The notes: generated by a model from the sequence alone, not told the origin. Positions 7,336-17,595 are shown, counted from the stretch's first letter. The stretch: DNA of 40,058 nt from Bacteroidales bacterium UBA2861 (GCA_002350615.1 DEFD01000002.1:30919-70976), one strand, 5' to 3'. Numbers and translations are program-made.

Positions 7336-9423
7336 TCATTTGGTTTTTAATTCTACTTCTATCGTATAATCTTGTCCTCTTTTGAGTTCTATGTTGAATC
7401 CTGCTCTCACATATCCGGGATTTGCAGGATCGTAACTGTTTCCGGTCGTTGCTGACAGGCAGTAGGGGACTGCATCCTGTATGTTGCAACTCAGCTCCGC
7501 CTGCTTGTCTCCGGATACGAAGACTATCCCCTTGCCGGCCTGCGTCCTTCCTTCAGAGCGGCTGACCATATTCCAATGGAGGGTTTCATCTGCTTTCACT
7601 CCCCGTATCTTATCCACGACATGCAGCACCATACCGGCATCTAGCCAGACCTCCCGCCTGACACTCTCAGCCGATTCTGAATAAATGTCGTCGAGATTGA
7701 CTATGCATCCTTTCCGGCCGTCTTCATCCCAAACCTCGTCGATTGTGGCGTTGCCGTCAACTTTCTGGTTATTGCTGCTGAACTGGAGGATATTGTGCCC
7801 GGCGCAACCGTAGCGGAACAATTTCCAGCGTTGCCCGTCCTGTGATGTGTCCGATAGCATATCCTGCACCGCGCCATAGGATTGCGACCCGCAGTCGCCG
7901 GCCCAAACCACTCCTTTGTATTCATAAAAGAACATGCCTTCGTCCATATGGGCGTGGGAGATTGTCGGGCGACCGCCTTTGACTCCCAGGTAAGCATCCT
8001 CTTTGTTGCTCCATCCCTGACGGTAGATGAATACGGGCATTTCCCCTTTTCCGACGAAGATATTGCTGTCCGGAACCCTGATCGTCCCAAGGTCCGATTT
8101 TGCAAGGCGGACCAGAAGCATTGGCAGGAAACGGTCCTCCCCTTCGAAAAACAGGTCTTTATCGTCCAGCATCCGTTTCGTCTCCCACATCAGATATGGT
8201 TTCCCAAGGAACGAGGCGAACCATGCGAGAGTGGAGCAGACCACTGCAGATGTCCCGGCGTCCGAATATGCGAAGTTCGCATGTGCGGGGGTATTGCAGA
8301 ACAGGCGGTATTCCGCGCTTCTGAGGAATCCTGAACTCCTATGCAATCCGATATCTTTTGCGAAAGCTGTCAAGAATGCGTCCGATACGGCCGTTTCATA
8401 TGATGTACCATAGCCCCAGTAAGAGTATCCCTCCGGATATGCACCGTCCGGTCCATAGCAGTCCAGACCTCTCTGCAGATACTCTATTCCGTCCCTTATC
8501 AGAGTGCTGCAATTGTCCGTGTCCCTTTCGAAAACCGCGATGGCGGCACATAGGGAGCCCCCGATGCATACCGGATTCCAGTTGTTTGTGCTTCTGCCGT
8601 AATTCGATACCGGATATATGAGAGAGTGCTCGTAAAGGGCATCGTAGATTGCTTTTTGGCGCGAAGGCGTCAGATAATTGTAGCACCAGTCGTAACCTAT
8701 GGCCATTGCCAGCGATGCTTCCGCGACATCAAGATAATGCGACGGGTTCCAGTCGTCGAAACTGCCGAGGGATTCCATCTCCTTCCAGGCCCTTTCCGCA
8801 TATTTCTCCTGGCCGCTTGTCCTGTAGGCATAACTTAGGAAGAAAATACGCCGCAGCGCCTCCCTGGCTACGTTCAACATGCTGCCGTTCCAGTTGCGGG
8901 TGATGACTCCTTTTTGACAAATCTCCTCAGCGCCGCTGATAATGTGATTATGGGCGGTCCTGAGATATGCGTTCCCGCTTTTTTGAAGGAGCTGCTCCAC
9001 AAGCACTTCTTCTCCTGCCTTGAGAAACAGCCGCGGGTGACTGGCGATGGAAGACAAATCGTCCGGGCCGGAGAGCGGAACCGAGTATCTTTCAATATTG
9101 ATGCTGATGCTTTCGCTCCAGTCAGAATCTTGGAACAGCCTGGAGTTGCCGAGGGCTTTGACTCTTACGTTGAAGCGCCCGATTCCTGCAATCTCGCCGA
9201 TATTCGCGTAACAGCTTTGTACTTGGCGGCTTGCATAGCCCTCTATGTCGACTTGATAGCCGGAAGCATTCGGTACCGGATACCAGCTTACGGAGTTGCC
9301 TTCGATACTCAAGGCCGGAGCCGAGAGAACCTGTGCTCCGGCCGTTTTCGAGCCGTGCCCATCCTTCCCGCATGACAATATGCCGGCCAAAGCGATTATG
9401 AGGATTGCCAGGAATCTTTTCAT
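7336..9423 (-). CDS. heparinase II/III-like polysaccharide lyase B, FN3-like domain, lipoprotein
   Basis: This 695-residue lipoprotein (lipobox GILSC, Cys18) is a probable polysaccharide lyase that cuts next to uronic acid by beta-elimination. An FN3-like domain at about 33-112 resembles those of the adjacent lipoprotein. A helical toroid domain begins at SHPRLFLKAGEE (128-139) and carries NNWN (280-283) and YPEGYSYWGYGTSY (329-342). A beta-sandwich domain carries SHAHMD (489-494), the conserved His of heparinase II/III-like enzymes. It is a clear paralogue of lyase A (15775-17595). The start is the ATG at 9423, overlapping the stop of the fasciclin gene as ATGA; longer frames upstream run through that gene. 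I cannot assign a CAZy family with certainty; PL12, PL21 and PL33 relatives are candidates. Confidence 0.85.
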   Translation of the reverse strand: MKRFLAILIIALAGILSCGKDGHGSKTAGAQVLSAPALSIEGNSVSWYPVPNASGYQVDIEGYASRQVQSCYANIGEIAGIGRFNVRVKALGNSRLFQDSDWSESISINIERYSVPLSGPDDLSSIASHPRLFLKAGEEVLVEQLLQKSGNAYLRTAHNHIISGAEEICQKGVITRNWNGSMLNVAREALRRIFFLSYAYRTSGQEKYAERAWKEMESLGSFDDWNPSHYLDVAEASLAMAIGYDWCYNYLTPSRQKAIYDALYEHSLIYPVSNYGRSTNNWNPVCIGGSLCAAIAVFERDTDNCSTLIRDGIEYLQRGLDCYGPDGAYPEGYSYWGYGTSYETAVSDAFLTAFAKDIGLHRSSGFLRSAEYRLFCNTPAHANFAYSDAGTSAVVCSTLAWFASFLGKPYLMWETKRMLDDKDLFFEGEDRFLPMLLVRLAKSDLGTIRVPDSNIFVGKGEMPVFIYRQGWSNKEDAYLGVKGGRPTISHAHMDEGMFFYEYKGVVWAGDCGSQSYGAVQDMLSDTSQDGQRWKLFRYGCAGHNILQFSSNNQKVDGNATIDEVWDEDGRKGCIVNLDDIYSESAESVRREVWLDAGMVLHVVDKIRGVKADETLHWNMVSRSEGRTQAGKGIVFVSGDKQAELSCNIQDAVPYCLSATTGNSYDPANPGYVRAGFNIELKRGQDYTIEVELKTK

Positions 9424-10961
9424 TCTATGGTTATATTGAAGACGATGTTTTCGGCTACCGTCGAACCGGTATAGTCGCTGCCTTTCAGGACAAGTTTGTC
9501 CGCCGCCGCAGTTTCGGTATTGTGATACTTGATTATTCCGGCAGCTATCTGTGCCTGGGAGAAAGCATAGCCGGGATTCAAAGGGATATTGTTGATGGTG
9601 AGGCAACCGTGCTCAGGCTCTGAAACCAGACTGTATAAAATATTCTTCTCCGAGAGATTCAGGCTGCCTGCATCGGCTGCAGCCTGCCTGAGGAGATGCG
9701 TGTTGTCCAGGACGATGGCACTTCGAGGCCTGCAGCTCATGCTGCTGTTGTTCACCAGCACGGTCTTGGAAGGAATCGGTCCCATCACTTCTATATAGGA
9801 TGGATTGTTTGCAGTATTCCCTGTTGAATTGACCTTGTATCCCAAAGGCAGGAGTCCTTTGCTTGTATTGAAGGCGACCACCGGCTTGATGGAGAGCCCC
9901 AAAGGGATTCTTTCCTGCTTCGCGTAATATTTCCTGATATGGCTGGTGACGTCCACGGAAAACCATGTGTTTGCCGTGCCTGGCACAGGGAAACTGCAGA
10001 TGTAGTTGTCCAGATTCAGATTTGGCAGGAATGTCGCCACGACGGCATTGAGCAGGGCCTGTTCATTGCTGCCGTTGTTGGTGAGCGTCCATACCTGGTC
10101 CGAGATATCATGGAGGGAGAAATCCGTGTCGACGACCCCGGAAGCGTTGCTGCTTGAACGGTAGAAGTATGCGGTCGCCTTGCTGATTTCATCGTTGAAA
10201 GAAAGATCCTTGTTCTCATACCATACGACCGGGATCCTTTCAGAATTGCAGCAGATGGCTTTTGAGGACTGGGGGACATTGAAACCTGCGTGATTGTAGA
10301 TATAAGTGTCGATGTTGGTTTCTATCCGCATGATCTTGTCGGATTCGAGCCTGCCTGTAAAAACCTCTGTTTCAGGGACCACTGGAGCATAATATGGAAC
10401 GGCATCGACAACCTGGACTGCTATGTCGTTCTTGAAGCACAGGTCCTGCATAACTACGCTTGCCGACGGCCCGCCCAACATCTCCGCGCCATCAGGGAAC
10501 ACTCTGTTGACAAGCAGAAGATAGGGGTTGGAACTGCTCCCTCGTCTTGTCAGGTACATAGGCTTTGAAAGCGCCGTGATGAATGGTACCGTCTCAGCAT
10601 CTTTAAAGTCGCTCGACACTATTTTGACGGGAAGTACAAAGTAACTGAGGAAAGTGTGGAGGACGTCTTCCGGAATATCGCCGACGTCATCGATCCCGTG
10701 GTCGCTGAGAAAAGACCCGAACGCTTCATCGGTCGGAACGATGAAGGTCCTGTAGGAACAGCCCTTGATCTCGTCGAACCAGCCGCTTGACTTTGCGGCG
10801 GCTGCGAAAATGCGGAATTGGTTGTCCGGCCTTTCGAGATACTCGTCCAGGGTGAATTTTGAAAACCAGTTTCCCGTGGAGTCGAAATCTTCATTCTTCT
10901 GCAGCGGCAGACAGGATACGGCGGCCGCAAGCATCAATAATATGTTTATTCTGTATTTCAT
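9420..10961 (-). CDS. fasciclin-domain lipoprotein with C-terminal CSPG/cadherin-like repeat
   Basis: This 513-residue lipoprotein (lipobox AAVSC, Cys17) follows susD by 2 bases, the usual place for a surface glycan-binding protein. The N-terminal 180 residues look like a fasciclin (FAS1) domain: NWFSKFTLDEYLE, then FIVPTDEAFGSFLSDHG and EDVLHTFLSYFVLP. The last 80 residues resemble a CSPG4/NG2-type repeat (LVSEPEHGCLTINNIPL, then FSQAQIAAGIIKYHN, then DKLVLKGSDYTG). The middle is unassigned and probably beta-rich. Fasciclin proteins next to SusD are known in Bacteroidota; the combination with this C-terminal repeat is less familiar to me. Binding is inferred from position, not from a motif. 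Confidence 0.75.
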   Translation of the reverse strand: MKYRINILLMLAAAVSCLPLQKNEDFDSTGNWFSKFTLDEYLERPDNQFRIFAAAAKSSGWFDEIKGCSYRTFIVPTDEAFGSFLSDHGIDDVGDIPEDVLHTFLSYFVLPVKIVSSDFKDAETVPFITALSKPMYLTRRGSSSNPYLLLVNRVFPDGAEMLGGPSASVVMQDLCFKNDIAVQVVDAVPYYAPVVPETEVFTGRLESDKIMRIETNIDTYIYNHAGFNVPQSSKAICCNSERIPVVWYENKDLSFNDEISKATAYFYRSSSNASGVVDTDFSLHDISDQVWTLTNNGSNEQALLNAVVATFLPNLNLDNYICSFPVPGTANTWFSVDVTSHIRKYYAKQERIPLGLSIKPVVAFNTSKGLLPLGYKVNSTGNTANNPSYIEVMGPIPSKTVLVNNSSMSCRPRSAIVLDNTHLLRQAAADAGSLNLSEKNILYSLVSEPEHGCLTINNIPLNPGYAFSQAQIAAGIIKYHNTETAAADKLVLKGSDYTGSTVAENIVFNITIE

Positions 10962-10963
10962 CT

Positions 10964-12415
10964 CTATCTGTAATACTGATTCTGTTCGATTCCGGCACCG
11001 TACAGTACCTCAGTGTAATATACAGGCCAGACTGAACTTGCCCAGTTGTACTGGCCGTTGACCGGCTGCATGACTTCGATCAGTTTGCCTGTGCGGATGA
11101 GGTCGAAGTATCTGTATCCTTCCCCATACAGTTCCATAAGCCGCTCGTTCATGATAACGGCCCTCAGACTCTCAAGGTCGTCGACGTCGAAGGAAGAGGC
11201 GCTTAGCAGCAGGGCATCGCCTCCTGCCCGCCAGCGTATCTGATTTACGAGTTCCACCGCTTTTTCAAGGTATGTGCCCTTGTCTGCAGCAGATGCCTGG
11301 TGGATCAGCTCTATATATGCTTCTGCCTCAAGCAGTATGAAATCTGCAAGCCGCAGAAGGACGACATCCCTGGTGTTGAGCGTAGTGTATCCGATGAAAT
11401 ACTTCGTCCATCTCGGATTGTTCCCGTAGAAATTGAGGAAGAAACGCCAGTCCCCTTCAAGGCGTCTTGTGCTGAAAAGGTTCTTCAGGTTCGGCCTGAG
11501 GCTCTCTCCGTTCCCTCCTACCAGCCCGTAAAGGGTATTGCTGTTCGAATTGTCGTCTATGCTGTAGGCGAGCTCGAAGATAGATTCTTTGCCGCGGCCT
11601 TCATTGAACAGGCGGACAAGTTCGCTGCCTGCAATATATCTGTAGAAATCGGAGTCGATGGTCATGGTCGGGGTGTATCTCTGGTTGTAGAACTCTGCAA
11701 GCCCATAATCCTGGTTCTCAAGGATATGGGAATTCGCTGAGATTACACCCTCCCAGTCTTTCTCCCAAGCACATAACTGGGCTTCAATCGCCCAGGCGGC
11801 TGTTTTGGTGAAATGGACCCTGTCCCCATTGTCTTCGAGCAGAGATATGGCGGTCTCGAGGTCTTCGTGGATCTTTTTGCGGACAAGGCCTTCATCCGTA
11901 CGGGTCATCTCTTTGGCGTAGTTGCTCCCTACCGAGGCTTCCAGCTTAAGCGGGCAGTCCCCCCAGATACGGACCATCCAGAAATAGGCGAAGGCCCTCA
12001 TGCAATATGCCTGGCCAAGGTAGCTGTTCCCGTTTTGCCGGGCGATCCTGCCGTCCTCGACCATCTCCGGTACATGGAGAAGGATAAGGTTCGCCTGTTG
12101 GATCACGCGGTAGAACGCTGCCCATGAAGCATAACTGTTATATGGGGTTATTCCATTGTTGACGATGTTGTCCATCTCCACCCTGGAAGTGTTGGAGCAG
12201 TAATACTCATCGCTTCTTGCGGACCCGTAAACTATGGCCCCGCCGCCCAGCGCTTCCTGCATGCGGGTATAACCTCCGTTGAGAACGGCGATGACCTGGT
12301 TCTCGTTGGCATAGTATGAATTGTCGGACCATGAGGATTTTGGCTTCAAGTCAAGAGAACATGCCTGAACTGCCACAATCAGAAGGATGGTTTGTATGAA
12401 AGTGAATCGTTTCAT
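10964..12415 (-). CDS. susD: SusD/RagB family nutrient-binding outer membrane lipoprotein
   Basis: This 483-residue lipoprotein (lipobox VQAC, Cys19) would cap the SusC channel on the cell surface and bind the glycan. It shows the SusD hallmarks: CSLDLKPKSSWSDNSYYANE at the N-terminus, a long helical TPR region with AYCMRAFAYFWMVRIWGDCPL, and the C-terminal NERLMELYGEGYRYFDLIRTGKL block. The gene starts 3 bases after susC and is followed 2 bases later by the fasciclin gene. The length is at the short end of the family but no domain seems missing. The symbol is used in the family sense. Confidence 0.95.
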   Translation of the reverse strand: MKRFTFIQTILLIVAVQACSLDLKPKSSWSDNSYYANENQVIAVLNGGYTRMQEALGGGAIVYGSARSDEYYCSNTSRVEMDNIVNNGITPYNSYASWAAFYRVIQQANLILLHVPEMVEDGRIARQNGNSYLGQAYCMRAFAYFWMVRIWGDCPLKLEASVGSNYAKEMTRTDEGLVRKKIHEDLETAISLLEDNGDRVHFTKTAAWAIEAQLCAWEKDWEGVISANSHILENQDYGLAEFYNQRYTPTMTIDSDFYRYIAGSELVRLFNEGRGKESIFELAYSIDDNSNSNTLYGLVGGNGESLRPNLKNLFSTRRLEGDWRFFLNFYGNNPRWTKYFIGYTTLNTRDVVLLRLADFILLEAEAYIELIHQASAADKGTYLEKAVELVNQIRWRAGGDALLLSASSFDVDDLESLRAVIMNERLMELYGEGYRYFDLIRTGKLIEVMQPVNGQYNWASSVWPVYYTEVLYGAGIEQNQYYR

Positions 12416-12418
12416 GGC

Positions 12419-15400
12419 TTAGAATGTTGCGTTGATGCTGATGCCGAATACACGGGTCTTGGGGAAGGCCCCGTCATCAAGGCCGGTAATCACGGCCGTG
12501 TCGGAAGTGTTGACTTCCGGATCGAAGCCGGAGTACCTGGTCCACAGTAGAAGGTTGGAAGCAGTCGCGGAGACCGCTAAGGATTTCATCTTTATTTTGC
12601 TGCACAGCTGCTTGGGCAGGGAATATGATATGGAAAGGTCCTTGAACCGGACGTATGATCCGTCCTCGATCGTGAAAGTTGACGGCCTGAAATTATCCAT
12701 AGCATCTCCATAAGTCAGTTTGGGGAAATCCGTTACATCTCCCGCTTGCCTCCACCTGTCAAGCGCATCCGTGCCAAGGTTCATCATCTGGGCCATCTTG
12801 TTGCGAAGCCTCCTCTGTGAATTGATGATGTCGTTGCCATAGCAGAAAGAGAAGAACGCGCTCAGGGTCCAGTTCTTCCAGCTCAGAGAGGTGCCGAAAC
12901 CTCCGGTCATCTTGGGATGAGGGTCTCCTATCACCACTCTGTCGTCATCATTGATGATGCCGTCGTTGTTGATATCGTCCCAGATCATGTCTCCTCCCTT
13001 GAACGCTTCCCCTTCGGCGCTTCCTTTCTTCACAGGACGGGTAGCCCCGGTCGCAGGATCTGTCCATACATTGTCGCTGTCGCTGGCATATACCCCTTTG
13101 GCCCTCCAGCCATAAAAGAGACCCACAGGTTCACCTACCCGGCATAGCGCATAAATTCCTCGCGTGGTGTAGATGACGTCTTCTCCATTGGCGAGGGCTG
13201 TTATCCGGTTCCGGTTCATGGCCATATTGAAATTGGTGCTCCATTGGAAATCCTGCTTGGAAATGTTGATGGAACTCAATGCCAGCTCAAAGCCTGAGTT
13301 CCTGATGGAGCCGAAATTGCTCGTGCGAGAGCCGAAGCCGGTGAACGACGGCAGCGGGGCGTTGAACAGCAATCTGTCCGTATCCTTTATATATAAGTCG
13401 GCGGTTGCAGTGATTCTTCCGCGGAAGAAAGACAGGTCCAGTCCGCTGTTGTATTGTATGGTGCGCTCCCAACTGAGGTTGCGGTTCGACAGGGCCGTAT
13501 TGAGAATGCTGACTGAGCCGTCATAGTTAGAGGTACTGGTGGAATAGATGCCCTGCCATACATAGTTGCCGAGTTTCTGGTTTCCGGTCATTCCTGCGCT
13601 GATCCTGAGTTTGCCGTCGCTCAGGACTTCCCTTGCGAACAGCATGAACCTTTCGTCGGAGAAACGCCATCCGGCAGAGACGGAAGGGAAGATGCCGAAT
13701 CGATTGTTCGATCCGAAGCGCGAGGAACCGTCAGCCCTGACCGTAGCCTGAATGATATACCTGCTCTTGTAGTTGTATCCCGCCCTGGCGAAATAAGACA
13801 GCAGGGCGGATTCTTCAATGAGTTGCTGCGCTGTGCTGATCAGGGATGCATTTTGGATAAGGATCTGGCTTTCATCCATATAATCCCGTCCGACCAGGTT
13901 GATGGTGCTTGACGAATTGAACTGGTATGACTGCCCCGCTACGCCTGTGAAAGTATGGGAAGATATCTTCTTATGGAATTCCAGTGTGTTCTCGATGGTG
14001 AATGCGCTACGCTTTCCGTCGCTGGACCTGGATGTATCCACATGGTTGGAATCGTACTCTTTGGGAAAGTAACTGGACTGTGTCATGCCATGCTGGCGGT
14101 AGTATCCCTTGATGCGGTAGTCTAGCCACTTCGTCAGGTTGATCTTGAAAAACTGGCTGAAAACCATCTGATCCTGTTCGAAGGTGATGGGATACTTCGT
14201 CACCAGGGCGAGAGGATTCCGGAACTCGTTGCTGCCCAGCATGTTGATTATTTCACCTGTTTCGTAATCATAAGGTGAGAACACAGGAGGAGCGCTTATC
14301 ACGCTACGTATGGCGCTGGACATATTTGTCTGGCCGGACATTACCCTTACGTACTTGGTCCTGGAGTAGTTGAAGTTCGTTCCTCCAATTATTCTGCCGC
14401 TGATCCTGTAGCCGAAATTAGCTCTCACCGATGCCTGCCGGTACTTGGTTCCGAGCAGAATAGGATCGTTGTCCAGATAGCCTATGGATATGCCGTAACT
14501 CGATTTTTCCGAGCTGCCGTTCATGCTGACATCGGTCTTGGACTGCCATGTCGGCTTGAAGAGAAGTTTCTGCCAGTTGGTGGAATTGGCATAATAAGGG
14601 TGACTGGGGTTTATTACCCATGGCCTGTCTATGGACAGATTGGCATTGTTCCTGGCATCTACATAAGCTTCACGGAAATCGTGGCTGTTCATCACGTCGA
14701 GATAATGGCTGATGATGGCAAGCGATGAATTGTGGCTCAGCTTGACCGTAGGTTTCTGGATGCGTCCCACTTCTCCTCCGCCCTTGGTGGTGATGATGAT
14801 GACTCCGTTGGCAGCACGTGATCCGTATATGGCAGCGCTGGCGGCATCCTTGAGGACCTCTATCGATTCGATGTCGGAAACATTGATCCCGGCCATGGGG
14901 TTGAAGGAAGCGTCGCCCTGGATGGATTTGATGTTGTCGGAATCCATCATTACTCCGTCGATTATGTACAGCGGCTCGCTCGTGCCGTTGATCGACGATG
15001 CGCCCCTCAGCGTGATGGTGCTTGAAGTGCCCGGCTCGCCGGAGTTCTGTACGATTTCCAGTCCGGGAATCTTGCCCTGTAAGGAAGTCTCTATGCTGCC
15101 ACCTACCGCCTTGTCGATTTCTTTGGCGGTGATTGAAGTGATTGCACCGGTGATGTCACGCTTCTTCTGAGTGCCGTAGCCGATAACCACGGTGGCGTCC
15201 AGTTCATTGTTGGCGGAGGGGAGGGTGATGGTGTTGTCCGACAGGTGATCGGGATTGATGATGACCGATTTGTCTTCCTGCCCTATATAGGACACGCTTA
15301 GAAGCTTTGATCCGGGCAGAAGTTTGATTGAAAACTCCCCGTCGGTGTTGGCGATGGTCGCGCGGGTGGATCCTTCCAGTTTCACCGCCGCCCCGGGCAA

Positions 15401-15778
15401 GGGCTCTCCGTTTTCATCGATGACCTTTCCGGAATAGGATTTCCCTGCCAGCTGCAGGTAAGACCTGCTCTTCTCCATGTCTGTCAGCACCATATGATCA
15501 CCCGCGAAAGATGCTTCTATCCCGCTATCTGCGAAAACAGCCTTCAATACATCGGATACGGTACCGCTGCTTTGCGGGATATCAAGCATCCTGCCCATGT
15601 CAATGGCATCTTCATCACAGGTTACCCTTACCCGTGAACTCTTTTCGATAGTCCTTACAAGGTCGGACAATGTCATCCTCCCGCCTTTCAGGCTGATCCT
15701 TTCTCCGCTTGCGTCCTGCGCCCATGTGACGGACTGGACGCATAGCAGGAACAATATTGTCAGAAGGCTCTTTTTCAT
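12419..15778 (-). CDS. susC: SusC/RagA family TonB-dependent outer membrane transporter
   Basis: This 1119-residue protein imports oligosaccharides through the outer membrane using TonB energy. After a signal peptide it has an STN domain (about 25-105), a CarboxypepD_reg-like domain (about 115-190, GKVIDENGEPLPGAAVKLEG), the TonB plug (YGTQKKRDITGAITSITAKE onward to IIDGVMMD) and a long beta-barrel ending in the aromatic residue of INATF, as expected for an outer membrane protein. The STN domain usually signals to an anti-sigma factor, but no sigma/anti-sigma pair lies in the window; the locus is instead paired with an HTCS. Its ATG overlaps the stop of lyase A by 4 bases, so the two are translationally coupled. 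Confidence 0.96.
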   Translation of the reverse strand: MKKSLLTILFLLCVQSVTWAQDASGERISLKGGRMTLSDLVRTIEKSSRVRVTCDEDAIDMGRMLDIPQSSGTVSDVLKAVFADSGIEASFAGDHMVLTDMEKSRSYLQLAGKSYSGKVIDENGEPLPGAAVKLEGSTRATIANTDGEFSIKLLPGSKLLSVSYIGQEDKSVIINPDHLSDNTITLPSANNELDATVVIGYGTQKKRDITGAITSITAKEIDKAVGGSIETSLQGKIPGLEIVQNSGEPGTSSTITLRGASSINGTSEPLYIIDGVMMDSDNIKSIQGDASFNPMAGINVSDIESIEVLKDAASAAIYGSRAANGVIIITTKGGGEVGRIQKPTVKLSHNSSLAIISHYLDVMNSHDFREAYVDARNNANLSIDRPWVINPSHPYYANSTNWQKLLFKPTWQSKTDVSMNGSSEKSSYGISIGYLDNDPILLGTKYRQASVRANFGYRISGRIIGGTNFNYSRTKYVRVMSGQTNMSSAIRSVISAPPVFSPYDYETGEIINMLGSNEFRNPLALVTKYPITFEQDQMVFSQFFKINLTKWLDYRIKGYYRQHGMTQSSYFPKEYDSNHVDTSRSSDGKRSAFTIENTLEFHKKISSHTFTGVAGQSYQFNSSSTINLVGRDYMDESQILIQNASLISTAQQLIEESALLSYFARAGYNYKSRYIIQATVRADGSSRFGSNNRFGIFPSVSAGWRFSDERFMLFAREVLSDGKLRISAGMTGNQKLGNYVWQGIYSTSTSNYDGSVSILNTALSNRNLSWERTIQYNSGLDLSFFRGRITATADLYIKDTDRLLFNAPLPSFTGFGSRTSNFGSIRNSGFELALSSINISKQDFQWSTNFNMAMNRNRITALANGEDVIYTTRGIYALCRVGEPVGLFYGWRAKGVYASDSDNVWTDPATGATRPVKKGSAEGEAFKGGDMIWDDINNDGIINDDDRVVIGDPHPKMTGGFGTSLSWKNWTLSAFFSFCYGNDIINSQRRLRNKMAQMMNLGTDALDRWRQAGDVTDFPKLTYGDAMDNFRPSTFTIEDGSYVRFKDLSISYSLPKQLCSKIKMKSLAVSATASNLLLWTRYSGFDPEVNTSDTAVITGLDDGAFPKTRVFGISINATF

Positions 15779-17595
15779 TTTCCGTAAATAAGTTTTACTG
15801 TGATTCTCCCGCTTTCACTGGCACTCAGATTCGCGAAGAAACCTATCCTGCATGTGCCTGGATTGGGGATGTCCCAACTGAACGGGGATTTCGTGGACAG
15901 TATTACCGGTTCAAGGGCCCCCGGTCCTTCGGCAACGACCCTCAATGACTTCTTGCCAGATGTCAGCAAGATTTCATTCGCGGATATGATTTTGGCGGAC
16001 GCACATGTGGTCATATTCCAATAAACCTTCGCATCTTCTCCGGCTTTCGCTTTGAGATTGTCCTCGATGGTCAACAGGCAGTCATTGTCCGTCAGGCTTA
16101 TCTTCCTTATGGCAGAGTCAAGCTGGAGGGACATGGCCTGGCTCATGTCGACCACGCATCCTTTACATTCCGGAGTGTCATAGATTTCGGTTATATCGGT
16201 AAAAGCATCGGCCAGATGGCGTCCGTCATTTACCGTAAGCGTATTGTGCATCACTGAACAGTTCCGCCAGATACCCCAGCGGTCGCCGTCCTGGGAGAAA
16301 TCCCAGCAGTTGACGTTGTTTTTGTAGAAAGTGCCGTAGGACTGTCCTCCCATATCCTTCGCCCAGATGACTCCGCCTTTTTCAAAGTAGAATTCACCGC
16401 TGTCCATATGCCCGTGGGAAACGCTCGGCTTTCCGCCCTTTACTCCGAGATAACTGTCTTCGGGACTGTCCCAGCCGCTCCTGTATATGAAAAGCGGCAC
16501 CATCCCGGCGCTGTGCCATACATTGCGGGACGGTTGAGGAACCTCGGCAAGATCCTGCTTAGATGCCCAGAGGACCATAAGGGGAAGGAACCTGTCTTCA
16601 ATGCCGAAATCGACATTCCCTTTTTCCAGCATCTTCTTTTCCAGATATACAAGCGAGGGGTCGTTAAGCCTGTTGGAAAACCAGAACAGCATCAGATTGC
16701 AGAGGGCCTTGTCTCCCGAATCCGAAAAACTGAAGCAGTGCCCGGTGGGAGTGCACATTATCTGCTCAAAGTAACCGGTCTGCATAAAACCTGGATAACT
16801 GTCCAGGCCGAAGCAGCTGCCGTAGTTTTCCTCAAGGATAGTCAGCAATATGACCTGATATCCCGTGCCGTAGCTCCAGTAAGAATACCCTTCCGGGTAG
16901 GCCCCGTCCGGAGCATATTCGGCAAGGACAATAGGATTGTACTTCAACGCCTCTTCTACACGATGCCGCGCTTCTTCCGGGTAATGCTCGAAAATGGCTG
17001 TCGCTCCGGCGACAAGCCCGGCATTGCATACCGAGTTCCAGTTGTTGGTGCTCTTGTGGCTGGAACCTCCATGACTGTCTGCGGTCAGCAATCCCTTGCG
17101 GAGAATGCTTTCCCGTATCATGGCCCTGCTCCCTTCCGGGAGGTAGTCGTACAGCCAGTCGTACCCGACAGCCATTGCGAAGAGCATTTCCGCAGTATCC
17201 AGATAGTGACCCGGATCCCAGTGAGGGAACATGCAGGCGTTAAGCATCTCTTCCTCAGCGCGTTTTGCATATGGGTAATGTCCCGTTGTCCTGTATGCGT
17301 AGGACAGGTTGATTACCCTGCGCAGTATTTCCCTGGAAGTGGCGAGTATATGTCCCTCTCCAGGCCATTTGCATGGCGGCAAGCCCAAGGTGTTGTCTGC
17401 TATCGAAATACAATTGTAATGCGCTTCCAACAGAAACTTGTTCCCTTTTTTCCTGATGGTCCGGTTCACCTGAGCCTCTTCTCCCTTCCGGAGAAATAGC
17501 CTGGGATGATCTCCGAGATGACTGGAGTCAAGCCCTACGGCCGACTGGACTGCCACAGACAACAGCAGTATGATTGTTGAAACGATTGCTCTCAT
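15775..17595 (-). CDS. heparinase II/III-like polysaccharide lyase A
   Basis: This 606-residue secreted enzyme (signal peptide of about 20 residues, no lipobox) is a paralogue of lyase B without the FN3-like domain. The toroid domain starts at DHPRLFLRKGEE (29-40), with NNWN at 184-187 and YPEGYSYWSYGTGY at 233-246. The beta-sandwich domain carries SHGHMD at 393-398. These positions correspond to the catalytic Asn, Tyr and His regions of heparinase II/III-like lyases. Having a periplasmic-type signal here and a lipoprotein signal in lyase B suggests that one acts on the surface and the other on imported fragments; that division is inferred. It lies before susC in the operon, with 1-base (TAATG) coupling to the gene before it and 4-base coupling to susC. 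Confidence 0.86.
   Translation of the reverse strand: MRAIVSTIILLLSVAVQSAVGLDSSHLGDHPRLFLRKGEEAQVNRTIRKKGNKFLLEAHYNCISIADNTLGLPPCKWPGEGHILATSREILRRVINLSYAYRTTGHYPYAKRAEEEMLNACMFPHWDPGHYLDTAEMLFAMAVGYDWLYDYLPEGSRAMIRESILRKGLLTADSHGGSSHKSTNNWNSVCNAGLVAGATAIFEHYPEEARHRVEEALKYNPIVLAEYAPDGAYPEGYSYWSYGTGYQVILLTILEENYGSCFGLDSYPGFMQTGYFEQIMCTPTGHCFSFSDSGDKALCNLMLFWFSNRLNDPSLVYLEKKMLEKGNVDFGIEDRFLPLMVLWASKQDLAEVPQPSRNVWHSAGMVPLFIYRSGWDSPEDSYLGVKGGKPSVSHGHMDSGEFYFEKGGVIWAKDMGGQSYGTFYKNNVNCWDFSQDGDRWGIWRNCSVMHNTLTVNDGRHLADAFTDITEIYDTPECKGCVVDMSQAMSLQLDSAIRKISLTDNDCLLTIEDNLKAKAGEDAKVYWNMTTCASAKIISANEILLTSGKKSLRVVAEGPGALEPVILSTKSPFSWDIPNPGTCRIGFFANLSASESGRITVKLIYGK

Noticed and set aside
9424..9606. Longer N-terminus for lyase B starting at 9606
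   Set aside because: The extra 61 residues overlap the fasciclin gene and lack a signal; the start at 9423 gives a proper lipoprotein signal and an ATGA overlap.
16408..17499. 363-codon plus-strand open frame
   Set aside because: It is antisense to lyase A, which has intact motifs and is tightly coupled to its neighbours.
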